A stretch of 64,000 bases of DNA from Isochrysis galbana (lineage: Eukaryota > Haptophyta > Isochrysidales > Isochrysidaceae). Shown here piece by piece: positions 9,695 through 19,258 of the stretch. The translations under genes and the position numbers were made by a program. Numbering within the stretch: position 1 is the first letter of the stretch; each line of letters begins with the position of its first letter. The DNA lies in the NCBI GenBank assembly GCA_018136815.1, contig CM030935.1, positions 845,382-909,381 on the forward strand, read 5' to 3'. The notes beneath the pieces were generated by a model, which saw only the letters and a program-made list of their open reading frames with translations, was not told where the DNA came from and searched no databases.

Positions 9695-11223
9695 TCATCT
9701 TCGACCCACACGTCGGCGCACTAAGAAACCTCCGAGTTGGCGGTTTGAATTTGTGGTCGGATGGAAAGACAGGCGTTCGCCCTCGGCTTGGAGCGTCGGC
9801 AGCAAGTTGTAGGCCAGGTGATCCTCCACCGTGGAACGAAGAACCCCTCCCTTGCGTTGATGAGATCCCTTCGGAACATGGATGCCTACACCTGTCACTA
9901 TCCACACCTCATCGTGGTAGCGGAGCAGCTCGGGAAGCTTGACGTCAAGTACCTGTGACCCAGCGGAGTCAGCAATCGCTTAGCTGGGGGAGCTAAGACA
10001 CCATGCACCCAGGTGCATGGAATGCGACTTGAGTAGCAAACCCTTCCATCCGACCCTCATACCGCCTCAATGGAGCGCTTGCAATGACGATTCCATGGAC
10101 CGGGTGGAAGTTGCGCACGTACCTGTGGTGCAGTACTAGTGCTCTGGAAGTGGAGATCCAGGACCGCGCCGCCCGCGAAGGTACCGTGCCGCCTCTTGAG
10201 CTCATCATTGTCGCCAAACATGAGCGGTATGAACACGTTACGAGCTCGGTACGGTGCATTCACAGCGTCGAAGCGCGCCATTGGGTCCGTGATGCTAAAA
10301 GGTGAGTCGTCTGCGTGGTGCACGTATACCTCGGATGGGGTCACGACTTCTCGGGACGGACCCACGTAGGAAACACTGTCAGAATCAGGTCCATTTGCGC
10401 GCTTGGGCATCTTCCGGGTTGACCTAGTGGAGGAAGCAGCGCGATTCGCCACCGACGCCCACGGCCCGCTTGGTGCATACGGGAGAGCCGCTGGGAGGGC
10501 AGCGGCGCGTGCACCAGGATGATCGTCTTCTCCCTTAAATGCAGCTGACGAACCAGCATCGCTAGCACATCTATGGATCGCTGCGTCGGACTGCAACTCA
10601 AAGGCGTCCCAGCACCTCTCACAGTAGAAACATCCATCATTCTCGTCGATGCACCCCTCGGAATCGGCACCACACTGCATGCACAAGACGTCTCCAGCTA
10701 GTCCTGATGTGTATACCCACGACTCAGAGCCATCAACGTCAGGGTTCTCTAGCTCGGATAAGTCGTCAAGCTGTCCTTCTTGAGCAGCGGCGATCAGGAG
10801 TCCAGGGTCACAAAGATCCTCCTGCCACACCCCGCCCAGCAATGATGGCATGCCTGCAACACCCTCTTTGCCCGGGGAGTCCGATCCCGGATGCAGCCGA
10901 ACGCGCGTGAGCATGTCAACCACCTGGTCCTCGTCGTCTCGCTGAGGGTGCTGATACAGGCACAACTTGTTGCGACACTCCACTCCCCACTCACACACCT
11001 TCCTTGCATACTTGGTGCGCAGCGTTTCCGCTTCCTCATCGGGTGGGTGGATGTTGGTGCAGCGCTCTCCGAACTGGCAGAAGCCAGCAAGGTAGGCCAC
11101 ACAGATCGTTTCCGTCTTGGGAACCACCCCTTTGGGCGGGTGGCGGTAGATGCAGTTGGGCCGTGTGCAGCCAGCGCCGTAAGTGCACATCGGCATCCGC
11201 GGGGCATTTCTCGCCTTGCCCAT
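9695..11223 (-). CDS. CCCH zinc-finger protein with C-terminal Smr domain
   Basis: Two exons, 11223-10123 and 9952-9695, give about 452 residues. The donor is CACAG|GTACGT and the acceptor GGTCACAG|GTACTT; the junction is phase 0. Start at the ATG at 11223, since the longer open frame needs a TTG. Three N-terminal CCCH-type fingers are visible: CTYGAGCTRPNCIYRH, CVAYLAGFCQFGERCTNIH and CEWGVECRNKLCLYQH. A Cys-rich patch (CMQCGADSEGC...CFYCERC) follows. Splicing joins LDLHFQSTSTAP to QVLDVKLPELLRYH and then WIVTGVGIHVPKGSHQR, which makes a Smr domain: the LDLH start and the TGxG motif fit. Smr domains are endonuclease or RNA-binding modules, so a role in RNA turnover or translation quality control is inferred. 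Confidence 0.85.
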
Positions 11224-11525
11224 GGAAGTTAGGGGCCACGGCGGTAGAGAGCACGACAATTATAGCCCAGGTCTCGGCACGCGTGATGCACCGCACAGGA
11301 AGCCGTTCGCGCGCTGACGGCGAGCGCGAGATCGAGGCTCTTACACTCTCACAGCCACCACCGCCGTGGCGATCCCCGCGAGCGAGTTCAGCCTCTCCAA
11401 AGGGTGCTGTTTGTCCCTCATCTTCTCTATCATTTTTATCTCAAGTCTCTAAGGAAATATGGGGTTTCACAGGAACTCCCGTTCACTCCGCGGCCGGGAT
11501 CTCTGGATTCTTGGATTCTTCTCTC

Positions 11526-11765
11526 CGTTCGCACTCGCTCGAGTCTAGCTTCTATCACGGATGGGTGTATTCGCCTTATAGGATGATCGATAATCTTAAA
11601 TTTCCTAAGGCACACGCACAGCCTAACAATGGGTGGGTTGGGTAGGGAGAGCGAAAGCCGAGAGAGAAGTCTAGACCCCTGGCGCGGTGTGAACGGGGGT
11701 TACTGTGAAACCTCACATTCGCACTCGCTCGAGTCTAGCTTCTATCACGGATGGGTGTATTTGCC
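11526..11765. repeat. Direct duplication, about 45 bp, 190 bp apart
   Basis: CACTCGCTCGAGTCTAGCTT plus TCTATCACGGATGGGTGTAT occurs at about 11530 and again at about 11720. Nothing coding is seen. Confidence 0.6.
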
Positions 11766-11792
11766 ATCCGAACCCCTCGTCGTGTACGACGG

Positions 11793-11793
11793 A

Positions 11794-11855
<62 letters not shown>
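11793..11855. repeat. (GA)n microsatellite
   Basis: Uninterrupted GA dinucleotide run of about 60 bp. Confidence 0.95.
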
Positions 11856-11870
11856 ATTGGTCGCGCCTAG

Positions 11871-12727
11871 CTAGACGTCCCCGATGGAATAGGCGTGGTC
11901 CAATAACCAACCGAAGAGGGCGAAAGCCGCCGTCGACGGGCCTACTGTGGGGTCAATGTAATGCTTCTCCCTGGTGGTTGTGCCAGGCGCCCAGCCTCCG
12001 AGCCAGTCGGCTCGGGCCCGGGGCACCTTGATGGCCTCGGTCGCCGATGAAGCGCCGGATCGGAGCGAGTGCCCTAGGTACGCGAAGCCAGGCGGTGCTA
12101 CGATGCCGTACCTACCTAACGTGTGGGCTACCCACTTGGACATGTGAGCGGTGGTGGGCGGCCGCTCTCCTGCGAGCTGGAACAGAAAGGGTGTGCACCT
12201 TCCTTGTTGCGCTTTGAGCTCCAGGAAGCGGCGGGCGAGTCGGACGACCAGGGGCACTTGCGACGGGATTCCTTGCGATGGTGGTGGATGAATGGGAATG
12301 CGGATCACGCGTCGAGTCCCTAGGTGTTTGCGCTGTTTCTCCGTGAGGCGCAGCCACATGAATTGCCCGTCCAGCCCGAAGTCTGAGGTGGCGAGTAGCG
12401 TAGTCGAGTCCTGCCTGCCCATGAACAAGTAAGCTAAGGCGATGGCCAGATGCTCTCGCAAGTCTGGCAGGGACAGCGACTGCTGCGCGCCCGTCAGAAT
12501 GCGCGATACCGCCTCCGCCGGGAGGGGGATGCGAGTGTTGATGGTGCGCGCGCGGGCTTGCGAACGGGCCATACCTTTGCGCATGAGCGCTACGAGGTGG
12601 CCTTGGGCCGGCTTATCAAAGCCAAAGTCCGCGTGCATTGAGTTGATGGCCGAGAGGTACGGTTGCAGGCTGGCCGCCGCCACCGTACCCTTTTCGGCGA
12701 CGTAGCGCCAGGACGCGCGAGGCAGGC
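11871..12727 (-). pseudogene. Tyrosine recombinase, N-terminus replaced by repeat
   Basis: The open frame continues upstream to 12908, but the part beyond about 12727 is a subfamily A repeat in the same frame, so the original 5' end is lost. From residue 66 of the frame there is a SAM-like core-binding region (ASWRYVAEKGTVAAASLQPY) and then a catalytic domain. R165 lies in MGRQDSTTLL, H280 and R283 in GHSLRSGA, the GGW box near 304-306, and the nucleophile Y317 in EKHYIDP. The R-H-R-W-Y set is complete. This is the eukaryotic tyrosine-recombinase type found in DIRS-like retroelements and Cryptons. No reverse transcriptase lies next to it, so I cannot say which. The catalytic domain is intact. 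Confidence 0.8.
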
Positions 12728-12886
12728 GAGCCTGCCAGGGAGAGAGTGGGTCAGCAGGGCAGTGGGCTCCTGGCAAGCCATCAGGCGTGCCTGGAGCATG
12801 GGTGGTTCCTCCCCCATGGCAGGGGAGGAGTGGAGAGGGGGGGGGGCTCGTGCCCCCCCATGGGCGAACTAAGTATAAACTTAGTT
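12728..12886 (-). mobile_element. Retroposon subfamily A 5' fragment
   Basis: On the minus strand it starts with AACTAAGTTTATACTTAGTT (12886-12867), followed by CGCCCATGGGGGG and the conserved body. It breaks off at the recombinase coding sequence. Confidence 0.65.
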
Positions 12887-13279
12887 GCTTTCCCAACGTG
12901 GAGTGCATGCCGGATCTCCGGGGACCCGGGGGCGGAGGAGAGAGGAGGGAGGCCGCGAGAAAGGGGGCGATGGGGCGGCGGAGCTTTCTCGCGCCAACCT
13001 TTCCCGCCGGGGAGAAACGGCTGTTTTAAACTTAGTTATTCATCTCCGCTCCCGGCTACCATCTACCATACTGTACGCACCACCGGGTCTGGCGGACCGG
13101 CGGACCCGGTGACACGGTACCGGTCCACCGGTACCGGTGGAACAACTTAGCCGGGGTCAGCATGGGTTCTGGACAGGCCTTACCTACGTCTAATTTGTTG
13201 CGCGTGGTCGTATGGGTAGGCGTGGGTGTCTTTGGGTTTCGTTTGAGGGTTTTGGCCTCGTTGCGCAGTGACCTCCTCC

Positions 13280-13396
13280 TGGCAAGCCATAAGGCATGCC
13301 AGGAGGGTGGGTGGTTCCTCCCCCACGGCAGGGGAGGAGTGGAGAGAGGGGGAGGGGCTCGTACCCCCCATGGGCGAACCAAGTATAAACTTAGTT
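13280..13396 (-). mobile_element. Retroposon subfamily A 5' fragment
   Basis: Second short minus-strand copy: hairpin AACTAAGTTTATACTTGGTT (13396-13377), then CGCCCATGGGGGG, CTCCCCTGCCGTGGGG and GCATGCCTTATGGCTTGCCA. Between 12887 and 13280 there is GC-rich unique sequence with a short palindromic patch (ACCGGTCCACCGGTACCGGT near 13120). Confidence 0.6.
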
Positions 13397-13519
13397 GGCA
13401 CATGTAAGATGTGAGGTCACGGTCAGTACACGCAGGCTACTGACTACACCCAACGACAGATACAAGCTCCAAGCGAAAAAGAAAGGAGGCTCGTCTAAAC
13501 TGGAAATTTTCTTCTCATA

Positions 13520-14780
13520 TCATGTTGCATCGAGTGAGAAGATGTTCGGCACGTCGGTGACGTATTCCCCGGTGACATAGTGCAGATACCCTCCGCCATT
13601 ACGTTCGACTCTTTCCCATAGGTTTTTGCGTAGCGGCTGGACGGCGCGCACGTTGGACAACCAGTGATCGTCTATCTTTTCGCATATGGATGAAACGCGT
13701 TGCAGCAAAAGCTCCGCTTTGGCACGCAGTTGCGGAGTACGCAGGATCTCATCGTAGCACATCAGCGCTGACCAAACCTAAGGAGGAACAGGCCATAGTA
13801 TTGTCGACAACACGAGTGTAGGCACTCGACCTGCAGTAGACTACTCGCTAATCCAGTATCGACCGTGAACAACTTTCGAGATGGGTTTGACACTGACGGC
13901 ATGGGCTTCTGCTCCTACTGATGGTGGAGGTGGCAGTGGATAAGGCAACGTGAGGAGGGGAGCACCTCTGCTTTGTCCTCAGTGATCGCAGAAGTTGAGT
14001 ATCGATTCAAGAAGTGGCCGCCCTCTGGCGCAGAAGAAAGCTGTGAGGAATCGGCGTCGTGCTGCATGTACTTGCCACCAGAACCGTAGCGAAAGTTTTC
14101 CGGGTTGTGCGCCTCCCATTCCAGGTCCGACGCGGTGAAACTACAGGCATGATTGTTCGTGGAGGCAAGTGGTGGCTCAACGTCGGTGAGCCGTTAGGAC
14201 TCTCAACATGGGGTGATCACTCGCAAGTCAATGAGGAAGGGCGGAGTGATGCCTTAGCTCGCGCGGTTTTGCGCCGCCCCCCACCGTGGCTGGCCAGGCA
14301 CCTCGACGGGCCGCGAAGGCGGTAGTCTATCAGGTGGAACAGCTCGTGGTGGAAAGAGTGGCGCTTGCGCCGCGGGGCGCGGTCGCCAACATCTATAAAC
14401 AGATTGCCACTGGCTAAATCAGGGACGTCGCGCCTGCGCTGCCCATTATACCTAGCAGACATACGAGTGGTTGCTTTAGGGTAAGGTCTGGGAGCTGGTG
14501 GACTCCGCACCAGGTGTCGAGCTATGTGTGGTTGTGAGCGGTGCGCACAATCAGGTGAGGATGGATGAGCGGCGAGCTTAGCATGATCAACTTAGGGGCA
14601 TGGGGAGTGGGGCAACAGCCAAGCCTACTGCACACGATAGAGCTTCCAGGCCAGCGACACCAGCTCGTGGTAGACGGCGATGAGCTCACCGAAGTTCCTC
14701 GCAAAAGATAATCTTGCTGACACCTATTGCCTCAAATAGCTCGGGCGGGTAGAGGACATGTTCCGGAGAGAGGATTCGAC
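13520..14780 (-). CDS. HExxH zinc metallopeptidase, four visible exons
   Basis: Exons (minus): about 14780-14690, 14451-14302, 14140-13966 and 13777-13520. All three introns are GT-AG and their phases join cleanly. The protein reads ELFEAIGVSKIIFCEELR, then YNGQRRRDVPDLASGNLFID, then HHELFHLIDYRLRG with a zinc site HExxH (HELFH). After that come DLEWEAHNPENFRYGSGGKY and STSAITEDKAEVWSALM, whose Glu-Asp-Lys-Ala-Glu segment is a good third-ligand region. It ends WERVERNGGGYLHYVTGEYV near the C-terminus. This fits a gluzincin-like putative zinc metallopeptidase; the substrate is unknown. The frame at the first exon continues upstream to an acceptor-like CTCCAG, so the 5' end is not defined. The 14978-15526 ORF may be its first exon. 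Confidence 0.75.
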
Positions 14781-14977
14781 ATGTCCTGGAGAACAAGGTA
14801 AACGTTGGTGGGTAAGAGTATCCAAACGTTGGTGGGTAAGAGTATCCTTCGCCTTGCGCCTCACTGCTGGTCGTGCCGACTTTTCGAGTGCAACATATCT
14901 GCCCTTCTGCGAGCAGATATGCGGATCGCCCCGCCGCTTTCCGCCCCGTGCGAGATCGCCATGCGGCTACGCCACTT

Positions 14978-15526
14978 TCAGGGCGCAGCACACCGGTGGA
15001 GCCTCAACTCATCCGGAGGGACGCCCGCAATCCCTGTACGAGCCGTAGGATTCGACGTGGACTGTGGCGCGCCCGTAAATTCGTGCACAGCGACGTACGC
15101 CATGTCTGCCATCTGAGAGACAGCCGCCTCGAAGCCAGACAGATGTCTAAGCTGCGGGAGCGGCTGGGCCCATGAGAGCAATGCCGTCTCCTTGTGCAAC
15201 CAACGCAGGCGGACGTTTGCCTTGCTGGAGCGGAGAACGAGCCACTCCGAGTCTCCGACAGCAAAAACTTCTGAGTCTGCATCCTCACGGCGCAGGCAGC
15301 GACAGGCGGCGTCCGACGCGCCGAGCGCGGCGGCCTCCTGCACCGGCGTCAGGACGATCGCGCGAACTGCGTCTGGCGAGCCCTCTGTTGATGTGTTCAT
15401 TGATGGCTCTGCGGTGAGCGGCCGCACCCTACTCGTACCCTTGGGCTGCTTTGGCGCAGTCTGGCTGAGCTCCGCATCTATGCCGGCGTCGCAGCATCCG
15501 AAGCATGATGAGAAGAGCCCCGCCAT
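14978..15526 (-). CDS. Hypothetical protein, possibly first exon of the metallopeptidase gene
   Basis: 182 residues from the ATG at 15526 (MAGLFSSCFGCC). The Cys-rich start could be lipidated. The middle (VLTPVQEAAALGASDAACRC, FAVGDSEWLVLRSSKANVRL) resembles a small globular or ankyrin-like segment, but I do not recognise a family. It is on the same strand as the metallopeptidase and lies 200 bp upstream of its first recognised exon. The intervening sequence carries a 24-bp tandem repeat (GGATACTCTTACCCACCAAC type) that looks intronic. A donor such as CCACCG|GTGTGC near 15000 could join the two. Confidence 0.5.
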   Translation of the reverse strand: MAGLFSSCFGCCDAGIDAELSQTAPKQPKGTSRVRPLTAEPSMNTSTEGSPDAVRAIVLTPVQEAAALGASDAACRCLRREDADSEVFAVGDSEWLVLRSSKANVRLRWLHKETALLSWAQPLPQLRHLSGFEAAVSQMADMAYVAVHEFTGAPQSTSNPTARTGIAGVPPDELRLHRCAAP

Positions 15527-15559
15527 CGCACCGCTGCCCCCACTCAACTTGTGCTGGTG

Positions 15560-15900
15560 GAGGCCACGCAGTGTGATGCGGACCGAGAGAGGCGGGTGGG
15601 GAGGGAGGGGAGGAGCGGGAGGGCGGCGGCGCTTAGGCGCGCGGGAGAGGAGGAGAGAAGCGGTCTCGTCGGGCGCGTCGATGGTGGACGGTGGGGGGGT
15701 GGGGGGTGGGGAGTGGGGGGGGGCTTCCGCGCAAAGAGGGCGACCGAGTGATAAGAGAGGGAAAAGCAGATAAGAGAGGGGGGAGGGAGAGAGTGCAGAG
15801 GACGGGAGAGAAAATACGGGAAACGGGAGAGAGAAGAAGAGAAGAAGAGGAAGAAGGAGGAGTGTGGCGACGAGGAGAATGATTTTTTGTCAGTTCGCAC
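15560..15900. other. Purine-rich upstream region
   Basis: GA/GGA-rich low-complexity sequence upstream of the minus-strand ORF starting at 15526; probably its promoter/5' UTR. No gene is supported. Confidence 0.4.
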
Positions 15901-16221
15901 TGCCAGAGCTCTACCAGTAACAACAAGTACTTTACTCCTAGAGGCTTGAGCTTTGCAGAGCGCAGAGCGGCTGAACGCCGCCGTCCGCTGCTTGTCGGCC
16001 CCTGGTTCAGCTCTCTGAGGGTATCTGGAGCCTGGCGTGGCCCAGACTAATTATAGTCATGTCGTGCTAGGCCATCTGCCAAATGCGTGGAGGCTCTTAG
16101 TGTCTAAGAGATCCGGGCCGCCAGGCTCGGGTGGCCACACCCCGGCGCGCATCGCGCTAGGCTTGCCCAAAACGCGATTAGATAGAAAGGGAAGAAAAGG
16201 GCGATTAGATAGAAAGGAAGC

Positions 16222-16600
16222 AACTAAGTTCATACTTAGTTCGCCCATGGGGGGGCACGAGCCCCCCCCCTCTCTCCACTCCTCCCCTGCCATGGGGTAG
16301 GAACCACCCATCCTCCTGGCATGCCTGATGGCTTGCCAAGAGCCCACTGCCATGCTGACCCACTCTCTCCCTGACAGGCTCGCCTGATCGCCTGATTGCT
16401 CGTCCTGGCCCCTCGTGGCCAGCCCATTGCTCCAACCCCCCCTCCCCCCTTGTTCGACAGGCAGACAGGTGCAGAGTGGGGGCCCCTAAGGCCCAGGAGC
16501 GCCAGCGAGGGAGAGGCAGGGGAGGCCAGGGCCCAGCCCCAGCCTCCTCTGCCCCCTGAGCTGGCCTCCAGGAGCCTCCAGGGGTCGCCACACACCACAC
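16222..16600 (+). mobile_element. Retroposon subfamily A copy
   Basis: It starts AACTAAGTTCATACTTAGTT (16222-16241). The loop has one change from the usual sequence, while both 7-bp arms are intact. CGCCCATGGGGGGG and the typical body follow, to about CCCCCTGAGCTGGCCTCC. It abuts the minus-strand hAT 3' end. Confidence 0.7.
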
Positions 16601-18038
16601 ACACGCGCGCGCGTGTTGATTCAATCGGTGTTCTGACTTGCAAATAAAGACGCCTCCAAGGTAAAAAAAAATCTTCTTAAAATTCCCCGCTACGCGTGCG
16701 GCGTGAGGCAGTGTGCTAGTGTACCTCCCTACTACCCAACCTTAACCCCTGACAACCCCCTTCCCCTTTCCCAGTTCCCTCTTTATCGGAGAAGCTGGTT
16801 CCGGGGAGGCCGCGCGCGCTGCTTCGGCCGGGAGTTGGAGAGAAGGGGGCTGGAGACTGTGATTCGTCCTGTACGCTAGTGTTGATTCGGGTTGCCTTCT
16901 ATTGTATTTCGTGGGATCTTTATTGATATCCTCCTCGTTAGGGAGTGAAGTGTTGGAAGAGGGCCCAAGGCAGGGCACTGAGTTGTAGGTAATTGTGGCC
17001 CACAAGAGTGGGATGAAAACGTGAAGTGTATCAACAAAGGTCTTGAGTTGAAAGTTTTGGTGCTTGAAACAGAGGGCGAGGGGGTTCGTGCTGTTTGGGT
17101 TGGTTCTAGAGGGAAGGGAGAGTAGGAGAGGGAGTCAAGTGTTGAAGGAGGGCCCAAGGCAGGGCACTGAGTTGTAGGTTCTTGTGGCCCACAGGAGTGG
17201 GGTGAAAACGAGAAGTGAGTCAACATGTTGAAAAACAGAGGCACAAGTTGCTCTCCGTAGGAGATTGATGGTTGTGAAGTGCCCTCCCATGTTGGGTGCA
17301 CTGATGGTAGAGGTTTCCACCATGGGGAGGGCAGCTGAGCTGCCCTCCCACATGAGGTGCTCTTGGGGTGGGAGGGTTTCCCACTGTTGGAGGGAGTCTC
17401 AAAGACCCCCTGCATGCTACGCAGAGCCATGGGGGCAACCTGTTCGGTGCCAGTGCTCGCCACCCCGCGCGCTTGCGCGGGCGTGGTTTGGATGGGCTGG
17501 ATGGGCTCTGAGAGGGCTTTCTGACGAGCCGCCTCGGGCGGCATGGGGCGTCCCAGGTGGGGCGCGGTGGCGAGGGTCGCCTGGGGCTCGGGAGCGGTCG
17601 CGGCACGCTCCATAGTTCAAACTATAACAATAGTTCAAGACGCCTCCAAGGTAGTATCCTTTGCAGACTTCTGCAGATCGCCATGCATTTTGCCAGCCAC
17701 CGACCGAGAACACACGCAACACGCTCTACCCCTGCGGTCGACGCCGGCGCGGCTAAGAATTGCCTCGCCATTTTGGCCAGGTTTGGCCACATGCTAGCCT
17801 TTGCACGGGCGAGGTAGGTGAGAGGACGCTCCTGGCGGGCGCCGTTCATGTATAAGCGTTGGGCACGTCCGCCTTGGCGAGGTTGTGTTGTCCGACTCTT
17901 TGATCGGCATGCACTAGAAGCCAGAGGCCAGGTCCAGAAGGCACAGAAAGAGCGAGTCCCTGTAACCTTGGCGATCAAGATACAAGACGTGCTCTTTTTG
18001 CGGAGGATGGTGGGACTGGGTACGATGGCTGCCCACAA
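16600..18038 (-). pseudogene. hAT-family transposase C-terminus, split by a retroposon
   Basis: On the minus strand, 18038 to about 17700 encodes an hAT C-terminal dimerisation region: KASMWPNLAKMARQFLAAPA, then STAGVER. After small frameshift insertions it reads AGKMHGDLQKSAKDTTLEAS. The reading stops at the 17-bp duplicated target and resumes at 16663 with SLFASQNTD and a stop codon. A 973-bp element (16664-17636) therefore landed inside the last exon. The combination of hAT C-terminal motifs with a correct end makes the family assignment solid; the copy is dead. Confidence 0.8.
16664..17636 (-). mobile_element. Complete retroposon, subfamily C, with 17-bp target duplication
   Basis: It is flanked by AAGACGCCTCCAAGGTA at 16647-16663 and 17637-17653. 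On the minus strand it begins GAACTATTGTTATAGTTTG (hairpin AACTAT-TGTT-ATAGTT), followed by AACTATGGAGCG, and ends with AAGAAGATTTTTTTT. The last roughly 190 bp (16672-16865) match the LINE-A 3' UTR at about 8810-9005, so LINE-A probably mobilised it. A Pro/Ser/Thr-rich ORF starts at the ATGG just after the hairpin (17613, MERAATAPEPQATLATAP) and runs about 245 codons. A second copy of its first part is at 63320. Confidence 0.9.
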
Positions 18039-18039
18039 A

Positions 18040-18780
18040 ACTAAAAACCCTGTAGAAGCTCAACTTCCACTTGTGACTTGATACTTGATGATGCCTGACC
18101 TCCTCGACGCACCGGTGGTGGCCTCGATCAGTACCTCGTTGATCTTTCGGACTTGCTCGCACTCGCACGCCCATTGCTTGTGTTGATCCTCGTCGACTTC
18201 GAGGATGACGACCGAGTGTCCCCTACATACAGGAAGTAGATAGAGCCGTTCGCGCACTCGCCACGCTCGGCAAAGTTTGGGATCCGCTCACACCCCTTCT
18301 TCGCCACTTCGCCTCGCAACTCGCAACGTTTGCTCAGCCCCCACGTCGGTGTTCCGTCTTCTTCATGTTCTTCATGGATTCTCTCATTGCATGTTGCACC
18401 GAGAGCATCCTCAATATAGAACCCACTCGCCACTCGCAACAACCCGTTGCTTTTCGTACGTAACGACACGAGCGAGAAGGGGAGATCGTGATTTCAATCA
18501 GATACCGAACCCTGCCCCAAATCGAGGAAATGCAGTAAGACCACGTGTGTGTCTTTCGACATACGTGTGATGAGTCAAGTTCAGTCAAGTTACCTCCAGG
18601 TGACAACGGAAGGTGCTAGCAGGGATTGGGGTGCAAATGAACGCTTCTGGTCTGCCATCGGTTCTTGCTTCTTGGTTCTTGGTGTGGCGGTGTGGCGGCT
18701 GTGCTGGTGTGGATGGTGTGGTATGTGGAGGTTGTTGCTGGGCTGTGCGTGGCTCTGTGCGTTCGGCGAGGGGCGGCTCG
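18040..18780. other. Intergenic, no gene seen
   Basis: I find no supported protein. Short open frames lack recognisable domains. The CACTCGCC/ACTCGC motif recurs several times between 18230 and 18440. Confidence 0.35.
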
Positions 18781-18784
18781 CGGC

Positions 18785-18930
18785 CACCTGGATGGGCGAG
18801 GTCCCAGAATGAGGGCGCTGCGGTGCTGCGAGGCGTCGGCCATCACTTGGTCGGCCGGCGCGGTGGGGTGGGTGGAGAGAGAGGAGGGGAGCGTGGCGCG
18901 CTCCATGACCCTATCGTTATAAAGATAGTC
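18785..18930 (-). mobile_element. Retroposon subfamily D fragment
   Basis: On the minus strand it begins GACTATCTTTATAACGATAG (about 18929-18910; stem CTATC/GATAG). GGTCATGGAGCG follows, with an ORF starting MERATLPSSLSTHPTAPADQ. The related plus-strand copy at 20908 keeps the ORF start (MERASLPPTLPAHLTAPTDH). Confidence 0.6.
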
Positions 18931-19258
18931 GCGGCATCTAGATAGAACACGAGACGAAAATAGGCATACTATTCAACGCCACAAACACACACTAGAAGCA
19001 GAATTGTGAAAGAAGAGGTGGGGAAAGAAAGTTTGACATACATTGACAATACGCACATGCAGTAGCGAAGCATGGGGAAGTACAACGCCCTGCACGATCG
19101 GTCAATGTGCACAATACACGCAATGATAGAGGGTATCTTGCCTTTGCTCTGTCTAAGTGTGCGCAAGCAAGCCTTGTGCAAAATGATTCAGTGATAACCG
19201 ATGGGCAGTTGACTTTTGTGTTGAGTCAGATGGTAAGTCAAATCAATCTCAACCGGGT

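Noticed and set aside
12867-12886. Subfamily A palindrome as a plain transcription terminator or phage attachment site
   Set aside because: It recurs at the 5' end of many copies, and copies with target duplications show that it is an element end, not a stand-alone site.
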